From Paramesorhizobium deserti (GTDB taxonomy: Bacteria; Pseudomonadota; Alphaproteobacteria; Rhizobiales; Rhizobiaceae): a DNA stretch of 64,000 nucleotides. The notes below the pieces were generated by a model, which worked only from the letters and a program-made list of their open reading frames with translations, did no database searches and was not told where the DNA came from. The DNA lies in the NCBI RefSeq assembly GCF_001558695.1, contig NZ_LNTU01000034.1, forward strand, positions 124,001 through 188,000, given 5' to 3'. Positions 52,275-61,444 of this stretch are shown in pieces (within the stretch, counting starts at the first letter, position 1; each line of letters starts with the position of its first letter). The translations under genes were made by a program, and so were the position numbers.

Positions 52275-52496
52275 TTAAAGAAGGAACCAGGCAGCGACGC
52301 AGATCAGGATGAAGAGAACGGTCGCGGAGAAAATGCCGCCAACGAAGAAACCGAACGCCATTGCGATGAGCACGGCGACAACCGCCACAGTCCCCCATTT
52401 GGTGACTGCCAGAAAGCCGGCATAGGTCTTTTCGTGCTCCGCATATTCCATGGGCGCGCCCAGTTCCGCCGGTGCGGTATTGTGATGTTCAGCCAT
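52275..52496 (-). CDS. aa3-type cytochrome c oxidase subunit IV
   Basis: 73 residues: MAEHHNTAPAELGAPMEYAEHEKTYAGFLAVTKWGTV and a hydrophobic hairpin (VVAVLIAMAFGFFVGGIFSATVLFILICVAAWFLL). This matches the small bacterial subunit IV of aa3-type cytochrome c oxidase. AGAGG lies 8 bp before the ATG. It stands apart from any other oxidase gene, upstream of the pnt operon on the same strand, and probably has its own promoter. Confidence 0.88.
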   Translation of the reverse strand: MAEHHNTAPAELGAPMEYAEHEKTYAGFLAVTKWGTVAVVAVLIAMAFGFFVGGIFSATVLFILICVAAWFLL

Positions 52497-52619
52497 GTGT
52501 TCAACCTCTTCGGAATTCGTCAGCACGCCATAGCGAAAACGCCGCGCAAGTGCAATGCGACGGGTAACCGCGCCCGTCTTTTCCTGTTGGAGAGCGGTAA
52601 ATTGGCGGGGCTATGTTGC

Positions 52620-52703
52620 TTTACAGCGCCGTGCGTCCGTTAGGACGCTGTAAATTATTGACTCTACGCATCAGGCTTTCCGAAAATCGATTCCGATTTT
52701 CGG
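52620..52703. repeat. Two palindromic repeats between the cytochrome oxidase and DUF3096 genes
   Basis: TTTACAGCG (52620-52628) is inverted as CGCTGTAAA (52646-52654), with an inner GCGTCC..GGACGC stem. A second hairpin CCGAAAATCG-ATTC-CGATTTTCGG (52680-52703) has 10 perfect pairs. The latter resembles the hairpin upstream of srlA and is of the kind repeated between genes in Hyphomicrobiales. The rest of the gap shows nothing. Confidence 0.6.
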
Positions 52704-52747
52704 GCCGATGCTGTAGCCGGTCTGGCAGCACCTGAAAAAGAACCGTT

Positions 52748-52894
52748 TTAAGCAAAAAGCTGCGGAAACAGGCCGACGAGACCGATAAGGATGAGATAAA
52801 ATGCCACGATATAATTGAGGAAGCGCGGCATGATCAGAATGATGATACCGGCGATGAGCGCAATCAGCGGCGTGACGGCAAGTTGCGAAATCAT
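52748..52894 (-). CDS. DUF3096 small membrane protein
   Basis: 48 residues: MISQLAVTPLIALIAGIIILIMPRFLNYIVAFYLILIGLVGLFPQLFA. Two hydrophobic helices joined by PRFLNY are the full DUF3096 pattern. GAGGAGAA precedes the ATG closely. Function unknown; probably an inner-membrane peptide. It lies on the same strand downstream of the FeeM-like gene, with 53 bp between them. Confidence 0.8.
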   Translation of the reverse strand: MISQLAVTPLIALIAGIIILIMPRFLNYIVAFYLILIGLVGLFPQLFA

Positions 52895-52947
52895 GATCTT
52901 CTCCTCGTTTAAGCTCGGATAGCGTAGATTCATCAACCTACAGCGAC

Positions 52948-53694
52948 TCAGGCCCCAAGACCTGTATATTTTGCCGTGGGCAGAATTGTGAGGGGCACGG
53001 CACCGGCCTCGAGGCTTGCAAACATGTTGCGCCGTTCATGCGGCTGCGACTTGAAGAAGGGATAGCGGATCGCGACCATATCGCGGATCGCCCGGATCGG
53101 TGCGCCGCTCAAGCCTACGGGGATGCCATATCCCTCATGCTGCCTCGGCTCCACCATCGCCTGCGAGCCGAAGATGCGCTTGTAGAACGCCGCGTGCTCG
53201 GGCTTGACGGAAGCCAGACAGAAATCGGCGGCGAAATATTCCGAAGCCATCGCCGCGATCCGCAAGGTTAGATAAGGAATAGCCGGAAATTCGCTCAAGA
53301 CCGCCGGCTCGCTGGCAAAACGGGTCGGGTCCACGAAGCTCATTCCCCGGTCGAGCATTGGACCGAGAATGTCGGGAAAGAGTTTGAAGCTCGTGCCCTT
53401 GCGGTGATCCGGGGTGATATGATGGATGCGTAGCGTGCTGACCAGTTGCTGGTCGATATACATGCCATAGACATAGGCATGGCTGTCACGATCCAGATCA
53501 TCGATGATGGCGCCATCGAATTCGTCGTTCATGACATTGCGCGTCATGTAGGAACGGTAGCGCAGCCGCCCGATTTCCTCGAAATCCTCGGCGCTTACCA
53601 CACGACGATATTCGACTCGATCGAGAAAATTCAGAAGTTGTCGTGCAAAGTTCGAGATTGGCGGGCTTTCCGCCGAAATAGCTGTCGCGTTCAT
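52948..53694 (-). CDS. N-acyl amino acid synthase (FeeM)-like acyltransferase
   Basis: 248 residues. The GNAT-type fold appears as VEYRRVVSAEDFEEIGRLRYRSYMTRNVM, GMYIDQQLVSTLRIHHITPDHR, FVDPTRFASEPAVLSEFPAIPYLTLRIAAMASEYFAADFCLASVKPEHAAFYKRIFGSQAM. This is the pattern of FeeM and of autoinducer synthases, which join fatty acyl-ACP to amino acids. A membrane-lipid or signal product is possible. The start is taken at MNATAISAESP; the frame continues 45 codons upstream without a ribosome site. Same strand as the GGDEF-EAL gene upstream, 150 bp apart. Confidence 0.82.
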   Translation of the reverse strand: MNATAISAESPPISNFARQLLNFLDRVEYRRVVSAEDFEEIGRLRYRSYMTRNVMNDEFDGAIIDDLDRDSHAYVYGMYIDQQLVSTLRIHHITPDHRKGTSFKLFPDILGPMLDRGMSFVDPTRFASEPAVLSEFPAIPYLTLRIAAMASEYFAADFCLASVKPEHAAFYKRIFGSQAMVEPRQHEGYGIPVGLSGAPIRAIRDMVAIRYPFFKSQPHERRNMFASLEAGAVPLTILPTAKYTGLGA

Positions 53695-53844
53695 CGTCCA
53701 CCTGAGCCCCACCGCGGACCAAATCACTGGTGAGGATAAGCAGGTTTTGCCCCCTGTAAAGGGACGTCGATAATTTGAGCTTATTCTTAAATATTCCGGG
53801 AAAGCGGCGCCCGCGAGAGCACATCCCAACTAATAGGGATAAAA

Positions 53845-56154
53845 TTACATTGCCGTCGGCAGCATTTTCCTGCTTTCCTCTGGCAGGGGAAAGCTCTTGT
53901 CGATGAGGGTGGAAATGGCGTTGGCGGGAAGCGGCGCGCCAAGCAGATAACCCTGAACCAAGTCGGCACCCGCCGCTCCCCTGATGAGGGCCAGCTGTTC
54001 CTGCGTTTCCACACCTTCCACCGTGACGCCAAGCCCCATCTCGTGGGAAATCTGTGTCACGCCGCGCAGCAGCATCAGCGAGCGCCGATCCGTTGTGATG
54101 TCGTGGACGAAGGAACGATCCACCTTCACCTTGGTCAACGGCAGCGTATTGAGATAGCTGAGGCTCGAATAACCGGTCCCGAAATCGTCGAGCGCGACGT
54201 TGATGCCCGCATTCTTGAGCTGCTGGAGCACACTGCAGGTCTTGTTGCGATCACTGATGATCGCGCTTTCCGTCACCTCCACTTCGAGGAGGTTCGTCGG
54301 CAGGCCGGAATTCCTCAAAGCGGACGCGATGATGTGGGTGATGTCGCTGTTTTTGAGGTCTATGGCGGAAAGATTGACCGACACGCCGATACGGTCGCCC
54401 CAGTTCACGCAATCGATACAGGCCTGCTCCAGCATGAAACGGGTGATATCGGTGATGATGCCCATTTCCTCGGCCAGCGGAATATAATCTGCGGGCGAGA
54501 TCGGTCCGAGTTCCGGATGATCCCAGCGCGAAAGCGCCTCGCAGGAGACGATGCGAAGCGACTGGGTGCTGACAATCGGCTGGTAAACCACCTTGAGCGA
54601 GCCATTGGCAATCGCACCGCGCAGATCGTTCTTCAGCCGCTGCCGGCTGCGATATCTGACGTCCATCGCCTCTTCGAAGATGGCCCAGCTGCGGTTCTCA
54701 CTCCCTTTCGCCTCATAGAGCGCTAGGTCCGCCTTGATATGAAGGCTCTGGAGGTCGAAACGCGAGACGGGCGCAAGCGCCACGCCGGCGTTCACTTCGA
54801 CCTGCACGCTGTGATCCGACAGTCGGTAAGCACCGGAGACGGCTTCCAGCAGTTGGTTCATCATTGGCGCGATATCGGCTTCCGCCCCCGAATCGGGCAT
54901 GAAGATCACGAATTCGTCGCCGCCGAAGCGCGATGGGATGAAGCGGGTCGGGTCCATGTCGCCGAGGCGTTCCGCCAGCTTCTGCAGCAACTGATCGCCG
55001 ACATGATGGCCGAGCGTGTCGTTGACATGCTTGAAATCGTTGATGTCGAGCACGACGAGAGCCATCCGCTTGCCGTGCACCCGGCGCGCAAGCAGCGATT
55101 TTACCAGCGATTCGAAATGCATCCTGTTCGGCAGGCCGGTAAGCCCGTCATAGCGGGCCATATGCTGGATCTGCGCTTCCGCCTCGATACGCTGGGTAAC
55201 ATCCTCGAAAATCAGCACGGCACCCTCGTCGCGGCGCTGGTTGCAGCTGAACTCGATGTAGCGGCCGTCGGAAAACTGGAACAAGTCGCGCTCGCGTCGC
55301 CCGGTCAGGAGATCGTCGATCAGTGTCCGGATATTCTCCAGTTTGGAGCGGGGGAAAAGCCCGTGCAGCGTGCAGTAGCGCAGCACGGTTTGCAGCGAGC
55401 GGCCGGTAAGATCGGTATCTGGCGAGATCTGCAGAAGCGACACCGCCTTGTTGTTGACAACGACAAGCTTGCCCTCACCGTCGAACATGATGAGGCCTTG
55501 CGGCATGTTGTTGAGCGCTGCATCGAAACGCCCCGCCACAACCGCCAGCTCCCGCCGTCCCATGACTGCGGCGAACAGGAACTCGCGCAGGCCGTTGGCC
55601 ATCTGGATATTGCTCAGGAAATAGGGAATGAGCAGGAATCCGATGATCATGTGAAACGTGCTCCCCGCCAGCACGAAGCCGACCAGGACGGGGATGAGGC
55701 TGCCTGCCGACATGACAACGACGGCGGCTCGTGATGCATAATTGCGGCCGACGATCGAAACCACGGATGCAAGCAGGATCGAAAGGCTGGCAAGCTCGGC
55801 GAATGAATCCTTGACCACGTAAGTGCTGAAGAAGCACATCGAGCCCAACGTCAGACATACGGCCGATGCGCCGAGCAGATACCGGAATTCCCATTTGTTG
55901 AGCTGCTGATGTGTCGGATTGGCAAGCGCCGCCCGGTCGAACCGGCTCATGTCGAAAAGACGCGCCAGTGCTATGACAGTGAATACGCCGGCAAAAACGA
56001 GGAAGGAAACATTGCTCGTCTTCAGATAAATGACCGCGCAAGCGATCACATGGGCGAGCATTCCAAACCACAGCGTTGCGCGATTTCCATAGAGGGATCG
56101 CACGAATGAGAGACGGATATCAGCTGGAATTTCGGTTCTTCGGCGCCAAGCCAT
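53845..56154 (-). CDS. Membrane GGDEF-EAL cyclic-di-GMP protein
   Basis: 769 residues. Seven or so N-terminal membrane helices (about 25-195) act as a sensor, followed by a PAS-like domain (about 205-315; FDAALNNMPQGLIMFDGEGKLVVVNNKAV), GGDEF (about 335-490) with intact RFGGDEFVIF, and EAL (about 510-755) with SCEALSRW, VNLSAIDL and DDFGTGYSSLSYL. Both catalytic motifs are intact, so it may make and break cyclic-di-GMP. No RxxD inhibitory site is seen five residues before GGDEF. The AT-rich region upstream probably holds its promoter. Confidence 0.94.
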   Translation of the reverse strand: MAWRRRTEIPADIRLSFVRSLYGNRATLWFGMLAHVIACAVIYLKTSNVSFLVFAGVFTVIALARLFDMSRFDRAALANPTHQQLNKWEFRYLLGASAVCLTLGSMCFFSTYVVKDSFAELASLSILLASVVSIVGRNYASRAAVVVMSAGSLIPVLVGFVLAGSTFHMIIGFLLIPYFLSNIQMANGLREFLFAAVMGRRELAVVAGRFDAALNNMPQGLIMFDGEGKLVVVNNKAVSLLQISPDTDLTGRSLQTVLRYCTLHGLFPRSKLENIRTLIDDLLTGRRERDLFQFSDGRYIEFSCNQRRDEGAVLIFEDVTQRIEAEAQIQHMARYDGLTGLPNRMHFESLVKSLLARRVHGKRMALVVLDINDFKHVNDTLGHHVGDQLLQKLAERLGDMDPTRFIPSRFGGDEFVIFMPDSGAEADIAPMMNQLLEAVSGAYRLSDHSVQVEVNAGVALAPVSRFDLQSLHIKADLALYEAKGSENRSWAIFEEAMDVRYRSRQRLKNDLRGAIANGSLKVVYQPIVSTQSLRIVSCEALSRWDHPELGPISPADYIPLAEEMGIITDITRFMLEQACIDCVNWGDRIGVSVNLSAIDLKNSDITHIIASALRNSGLPTNLLEVEVTESAIISDRNKTCSVLQQLKNAGINVALDDFGTGYSSLSYLNTLPLTKVKVDRSFVHDITTDRRSLMLLRGVTQISHEMGLGVTVEGVETQEQLALIRGAAGADLVQGYLLGAPLPANAISTLIDKSFPLPEESRKMLPTAM

Positions 56155-56550
56155 ATTCGATATACGTCCCTTTCCCTCGGAACATTATTACAGTAATGGC
56201 TTAATAATACGTTTCTCAAAAATGAACCCAGCGCCGCAAGCGCGGCTGCCAAGGATCGGATTTACCTATACTGCACATTCCGCAACATATAAAACAGATT
56301 ATTATATTTTAAAGATAGCGCCTCAAGTTTACATGCTAAACGACAGCAAATTCTTCTATCCTCTATAAGATGTATTATTAAATATACAGGCTTCAGGGCT
56401 CTCTAAATTACCCATTTATCGCATACACTACATGCAGGACGAAAACTTATCTGTCGGCATACAAAACAACACCGACATGCACCACACCGCACGGAAACCG
56501 CCGCACGGATCCGGCAAAGAACCGTCATGCGTCAATCTGTAATTATGAGC
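56155..56550. other. AT-rich intergenic region, no gene seen
   Basis: 396 bp between the divergent-looking start of the GGDEF-EAL gene and the stop of the indolepyruvate oxidoreductase gene. It is distinctly AT-rich from 56160 to 56470 (for example TTATTATATTTTAAAGATA at 56300-56318), in strong contrast to the flanking genes. It may hold the promoter of the GGDEF-EAL gene. No open frame with a ribosome site, RNA gene or clean terminator was recognised. Confidence 0.4.
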
Positions 56551-59500
56551 CTATTCCGCCGCAACGGCAATCGGTGCCGATTCCTTGCCGCTTCTGTGGA
56601 GGAAATCGCCGCGCAGCCGCATCGCCTGTTCCACGCTCTTCTGCTTCACATGGCCGAAGCCGCGTATGGTTGAAGGATAGGCCGCGAACTCGCTGATCTC
56701 ACCCGGATCGCGCCGGCCAAGCCACTCCTTGATCATCGCGAGATCGGCTTGATATTGCGCCAGCAATGCGTGTTCACGCTTGCGTTCCGACAGATAGCCG
56801 AAGGGGTCGAAGGCCGTGCCTCTCAACCGCTTCAGCCACGCAAGCAGTGAAAAGGCCCGCATCATGTAAGGCCCATAGCGCGACTTGACCGGCTCGCCTT
56901 GCCTGTTTCTCCGGGCAAACAAGGGCGGCGCCAGATGGAATTCCAGCCTGTCGAAGCTCTCAAACTCCCGCGAAAGCTGCTTGGCGAACGCGCCGTCAGT
57001 GTAAAGCCGCGCCACCTCGTACTCATCCTTGATCGCCATCAGTTTGAAGAGATTGCGCGCGACCGTCTCGGTTATGACGGTCGAGCCGGGCTTCGCCGCC
57101 GCCTCGCGCCGCCGCATGTCCTCCACCTGATCGAGATAACGCTGTGCATAGGTTGCATCCTGATAATCGGTGAGGAAAGCCGCGCGCCGCGCAATGATCT
57201 CATCGAGCGTCTGAGCTCTGGGCTGATCTTCGCCGCCCTTCACCTGATCGATCAGCGTCTGAACGCTTTGCGAGTCATACGCCGCGCGCCGGCCCCAACG
57301 GAACGCCTTGATGTTCATGTCGACGGCCTGGCCGTTCATCTGGATCGCCTCTTCGACCGCTTCGGGAGAAACCGGCAGACCGCCTTCCTGGCAGGCAAAG
57401 CCCAGCATGAACATGTTGGCGCCAATGGCATTGCCGAACAGCGCATTGGCAGCTTTCGTCGCGTCGAAGAAATGCGCCTTGTCGTCACCCACGGCATCGC
57501 GGATCGCCCGCTTCAGCCGCTCGACCGGCAGGGAGAAATCGGCATTGCGGGTAAACTCGCCGGGCATCACTTCCGCGGTATTGGCGACGAAGATGGTCTC
57601 GCCTCGCCGCACGCTCGCCAGCACCTTCTTCGCGCCGGAAACCACGAGATCGCATCCGAGGATCAAATCGGCCTTGCCCGCCGAGACCCGGATCGAATGG
57701 ATATGCTCGGGCGATTTGGCGATGCGCACATGGCTGAAGACCGAGCCGCCCTTCTGGGCGAGGCCGGCCATGTCGATCATGCCGCAGCCCTTGCCTTCCA
57801 GATGCGCGGCCATTCCGAGAATGGCGCCCACGGTCACCACGCCGGTGCCGCCAACGCCGTCGATGATCGCCGCCCAGCCGTGGCTCAGATCCGCCACGCG
57901 CGCGAGGGGCACGCCCTCCAGCGGGTCAGCACCGCCGACGCTGCCTTCCGCCTTGCGCAGTTTCGCCCCGTGCACGGTGACGAAGGACGGGCAGAAGCCA
58001 TTGACGCAGGAGAAATCCTTGTTGCAGCTGGATTGGTCGATACGGCGCTTGCGGCCGAATTCCGTCTCGACCGGCTGAACGGAGACGCAATTGGATTTTA
58101 CCCCGCAATCACCGCAGCCCTCGCAGACGAGTTCGTTGATGATGACGCGCTTGTCGGGATCGGGATAGGTGCCGCGCTTGCGGCGCCGGCGCTTCTCGGC
58201 GGCGCAGGTCTGATCATAGAGCAGTACCGAAACGCCCTTTACATCGCGCAGCTCGCGCTGCACGGCATCGAGATCGTCGCGATGATGAATGGTCATGCCC
58301 TCGGGAAACACCTGCGATGGGCTGTATTTGCCGGGCTCGTCGGTAACGAGCGCAATCCGCTGCACGCCTTCCGCACGCACCTGCCGGGCGATCATATCCA
58401 CCGTCAGCCCGCCCTCGTGCGGCTGGCCGCCGGTCATCGCGACCGCATCATTGTAAAGGATCTTGTAGGTGATGTTGGTGCCGGCCGCGAGCGCGAAGCG
58501 CAGCGCCAGGATGCCCGAATGATTATAGGTACCGTCGCCGAGATTCTGGAAGATGTGCTGGCGTTTCGAGAACGGCGCTTCGCCCACCCAGTTCGCGCCC
58601 TCGCCGCCCATGGCGGTGAAGCCGACGGTCTGGCGATCCATCCAGAGCGCCATGATGTGGCAACCGATGCCGCCCGAGGCGCGGGAACCTTCCGGCACCA
58701 CCGTCGAGGTGTTGTGCGGACAGCCCGAGCAATAATAGGGCGTGCGCCCGGCGATGTCCTTGGTATCGGCGAGCATCGCCTGGAACTGCCGCAGCCGTGA
58801 AATCCGGTCGGCGATCTCGTCGGAATGGCCGATCACCTTGAGGATGCGTTCACCCACCGCGATGGCGATATCGTTCGGGTCGAGCGCACCCTTCACCGGG
58901 AAGAGCCAGCCGCCGCGCTCGTCCTTCTTGCCGACCACCGTCGGCTGCATGGCGGTGCCGTAGAGATCCTCGCGCACCTGCACCTCGATCAGCGAGCGCT
59001 TCTCCTCGACCACGATGATGGTTTCGAGCCCGCGGGCAAAATCCTTGATGTGTTCGAGATCGAGCGGCCATGGGCAGGCAACCTTGAAGAGCCTGATCCC
59101 CAGTTGCTGCGCGCGATGCTCGTCGATGCCGAGATCGTCGAGCGCCTGGCGCACGTCGAGATAGCTCTTGCCGACGGTGATGATGCCGAGCTTGGCCTTG
59201 CGTCCGCCGGTATAGACGATGCGGTTGAGCTTGTTGGCCCGGACGAAGGCCGCCGCAGCCCCGCGTTTATATTCATGCAGCCGCGCTTCCTGCCCCAGGA
59301 AATCGAGTTCGTTGCGGATGTTGAGGCCGCCGGGCGGCATATCGAATTCCGGCTGAACGATGTTGATGCGTCCGAGCGAGGCGTCGACGGAGGCCGTCGA
59401 TTCGATATTGTCCTTCACGCATTTGAAGGCGGTCCATGTGCCCGCGAAACGCGACAGCGCTATGCCATAGAGCCCGTAGTCGATGATCTCCTGCACGCCT

Positions 59501-60021
59501 GCGGGATTGAGGATGGGGATCATCGTATCGACGAAAAGAAATTCCGTCTGATGCGCGTTCGTGGAGGATTCGGCCGTATGGTCGTCCCCCATCATGGCCA
59601 GAACGCCACCATATTTGGCCGAACCGGCGAGATTGGCATGGCGGAACACGTCGCCCGAACGGTCGACGCCCGGTCCCTTGCCGTACCAGACGGAGAACAC
59701 TCCGTCATATTTGCCTTCGCCGGTGATATTGGCCTGTTGCGCACCCCAGCAGGCGGTCGCGGCCAGTTCCTCGTTCAGCCCCGGCTGGAACAGGATATTG
59801 GCTTGTTCCAATTGCCGGCGGGCGCGCCAGAACTGCTGGTCGACGCCGCCCAGCGGCGAGCCGCGATAGCCCGAAACGAAACCCGCCGTATTCAGCCCGG
59901 CGAGACGGTCGCGCTCGCGCTGCATCAGAAGCATGCGGATCACCGCCTGCGGTCCGGAGACGAAAATACGCTCCCGCGTCAGGTCGTATTTGTCGTCCAG
60001 CGTAATGTCGTGCATGGTCAT
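56551..60021 (-). CDS. Fused indolepyruvate ferredoxin oxidoreductase
   Basis: 1156 residues. The chosen ATG (MTMHDITLDDKYDLTRER) has GGAGG 7 bp upstream; the frame stays open higher up but with no good site. Parts in order: N-terminal pyrimidine domain (FVSGYRGSPLGGVDQQFW), a TPP-binding domain (CSGCPHNTSTVVPEGSRASGGIGCH and MGGEGANWVGEAPFS), a ferredoxin-like cysteine set (CEGCGDCGVKSNCVSV, then CNKDFSCVNGFCPSF), and a C-terminal gamma-type domain (DGVGGTGVVTVGAILGMAAHLEGKG). Such single-chain enzymes oxidatively decarboxylate aryl pyruvates such as indolepyruvate to the acyl-CoA. It stands alone. Confidence 0.94.
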   Translation of the reverse strand: MTMHDITLDDKYDLTRERIFVSGPQAVIRMLLMQRERDRLAGLNTAGFVSGYRGSPLGGVDQQFWRARRQLEQANILFQPGLNEELAATACWGAQQANITGEGKYDGVFSVWYGKGPGVDRSGDVFRHANLAGSAKYGGVLAMMGDDHTAESSTNAHQTEFLFVDTMIPILNPAGVQEIIDYGLYGIALSRFAGTWTAFKCVKDNIESTASVDASLGRINIVQPEFDMPPGGLNIRNELDFLGQEARLHEYKRGAAAAFVRANKLNRIVYTGGRKAKLGIITVGKSYLDVRQALDDLGIDEHRAQQLGIRLFKVACPWPLDLEHIKDFARGLETIIVVEEKRSLIEVQVREDLYGTAMQPTVVGKKDERGGWLFPVKGALDPNDIAIAVGERILKVIGHSDEIADRISRLRQFQAMLADTKDIAGRTPYYCSGCPHNTSTVVPEGSRASGGIGCHIMALWMDRQTVGFTAMGGEGANWVGEAPFSKRQHIFQNLGDGTYNHSGILALRFALAAGTNITYKILYNDAVAMTGGQPHEGGLTVDMIARQVRAEGVQRIALVTDEPGKYSPSQVFPEGMTIHHRDDLDAVQRELRDVKGVSVLLYDQTCAAEKRRRRKRGTYPDPDKRVIINELVCEGCGDCGVKSNCVSVQPVETEFGRKRRIDQSSCNKDFSCVNGFCPSFVTVHGAKLRKAEGSVGGADPLEGVPLARVADLSHGWAAIIDGVGGTGVVTVGAILGMAAHLEGKGCGMIDMAGLAQKGGSVFSHVRIAKSPEHIHSIRVSAGKADLILGCDLVVSGAKKVLASVRRGETIFVANTAEVMPGEFTRNADFSLPVERLKRAIRDAVGDDKAHFFDATKAANALFGNAIGANMFMLGFACQEGGLPVSPEAVEEAIQMNGQAVDMNIKAFRWGRRAAYDSQSVQTLIDQVKGGEDQPRAQTLDEIIARRAAFLTDYQDATYAQRYLDQVEDMRRREAAAKPGSTVITETVARNLFKLMAIKDEYEVARLYTDGAFAKQLSREFESFDRLEFHLAPPLFARRNRQGEPVKSRYGPYMMRAFSLLAWLKRLRGTAFDPFGYLSERKREHALLAQYQADLAMIKEWLGRRDPGEISEFAAYPSTIRGFGHVKQKSVEQAMRLRGDFLHRSGKESAPIAVAAE

Positions 60022-60289
60022 CGGCATTCCTCCACGCCCGATAACCGGAGCCTCGCGCACCGGTTCGAGCAGCCGCCGGCGACACCACCCCAATCTCCCG
60101 GTGCCGCCATCCATGTATATCAATGTTGGTATGCCGGACGCTCCCGTCAAACAAATTCGTTTGTGCGGCGCAATAGCGAAAGAACCGCCATTTTCCAGGG
60201 TTTTCAGGGTCAGTTTATGTCTTGAGAGGACGCCAAAGCGCAACAGCGTTACATCGGCTGTTTTCGCGCCATTTCAGACGATTCGCCGA

Positions 60290-61048
60290 TCAGCCCTGAA
60301 GGCTGTGCCCACCGTCGACGGTAATGATCGTTCCGGTCATGTAACGGCTCGCGTCGGAGGCGAGCATCAGCACCGCGCCGTCGAGATCCTGCGCCTCGCC
60401 GAGCCGGCGCATCGGGTTGCGCGCCTTGAGAAATCCGCTGGCCGGCCCTTCCAGCACCGTCTCGTTGAGCCGGGTCGGAAACCAGCCCGGCGCGATCGCG
60501 TTGACGCGGATATCGTGGCACGCCCATTCGAGCGCCAACGCCCGCGTCATCTGCGACACCGCCGCTTTTGACATGGCATAGGCGGCGGCGCCCTTTTGCG
60601 GCCGCTCGGCCAGGATACTGGTCGAATTGATAATCGCTCCGGCGCGGCCGGCTGCGATCAGCCGCCTTGCGGCCTCCTGCGCCACACAGAACGCCCCCGC
60701 GACATTGACCTCGAAGACATGTTCGAGCATTTCGCGCGTCGTATCGAGTGCGCGCGCCATATGCGCCACGCCTGCATTGTTGAAGACGACCGTTACCGGC
60801 CCAAGCCGTGCCTCGGCCTCGTCGAAGGCCCGCTGCACCTCATCGGCATGGGTCACATCGGCCAGAATATCGATGATCTCGCCGCAGCCCTGCTCCCTGC
60901 CACGCTCCGGCGCATGTGTCCGCGAAATCGAAATGACGTTGGCGCCATGCCCCGAAAGCACTTCGACCATCCGCAACCCAAGACCGGAAGAACCGCCCGT
61001 CACCGCAATGGTTTTTCCGGCCACGGAAAAAAGTGCTTCATCGGTCAT
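60290..61048 (-). CDS. Short-chain dehydrogenase/reductase
   Basis: 252 residues of a classical SDR. The NAD(P) motif TGGSSGLG (about 17-24), NNAG (about 89-92), catalytic Ser in INSTSILAE, YxxxK as YAMSK and the C-terminal TGTIITVDGGHSLQG are all present. Substrates of this family are often 3-oxoacyl or sugar alcohols; none is indicated here. It lies 268 bp upstream of the indolepyruvate oxidoreductase stop and is probably separately transcribed. Confidence 0.9.
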   Translation of the reverse strand: MTDEALFSVAGKTIAVTGGSSGLGLRMVEVLSGHGANVISISRTHAPERGREQGCGEIIDILADVTHADEVQRAFDEAEARLGPVTVVFNNAGVAHMARALDTTREMLEHVFEVNVAGAFCVAQEAARRLIAAGRAGAIINSTSILAERPQKGAAAYAMSKAAVSQMTRALALEWACHDIRVNAIAPGWFPTRLNETVLEGPASGFLKARNPMRRLGEAQDLDGAVLMLASDASRYMTGTIITVDGGHSLQG

Positions 61049-61444
61049 TTGATAGTCACACGCCTGAGAATTCGAGGAACGACTGGAGGATTCACGAATC
61101 CTTTCTTAGAGGCTGCAATGTATCGTGACAACTGCGGGACATCGGGCATCCCCGATCATTCTGAGAGCGTTCGATTGCTTCGCAACAGGCTGTATCGATA
61201 CTGTAAGAGAGCGATTGATGCTCACGCCGCGAACTTCAGCCAAAATTCAACACCGCAGACGCAACAACACGCAATAAAATCGCCTCGATCTAAAGTGTTA
61301 TTGCTTACGAGGTTGAAGGAGCCGGCCTTCGCTGTTATCGAAGCATCAAAATAGATCGGCGAGACGGCCAAAACCGGTCGTCCGATCAAACCTATAAGGG
61401 AAAATGCCGCCTGTTCGCAGGGTGCCGTTCTTGGGAGGAAATCC
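61049..61444. other. Divergent SDR/TRAP transporter control region
   Basis: 396 bp without a convincing gene. It separates the minus-strand short-chain dehydrogenase from the plus-strand TRAP genes and must carry the TRAP promoter. The segment 61240-61350 is moderately AT-rich, and GATCGGC-GAGACGGCCAAAACC-G lies near 61354-61375. No operator pattern was recognised. The strong GGGAGGAAA at 61433-61441 is the DctQ ribosome site. Confidence 0.4.

Noticed and set aside
56899-58800. Long open frame on the plus strand opposite the indolepyruvate oxidoreductase
   Set aside because: The enzyme gene on the minus strand has TPP and ferredoxin motifs. The antisense frame shows no family features.
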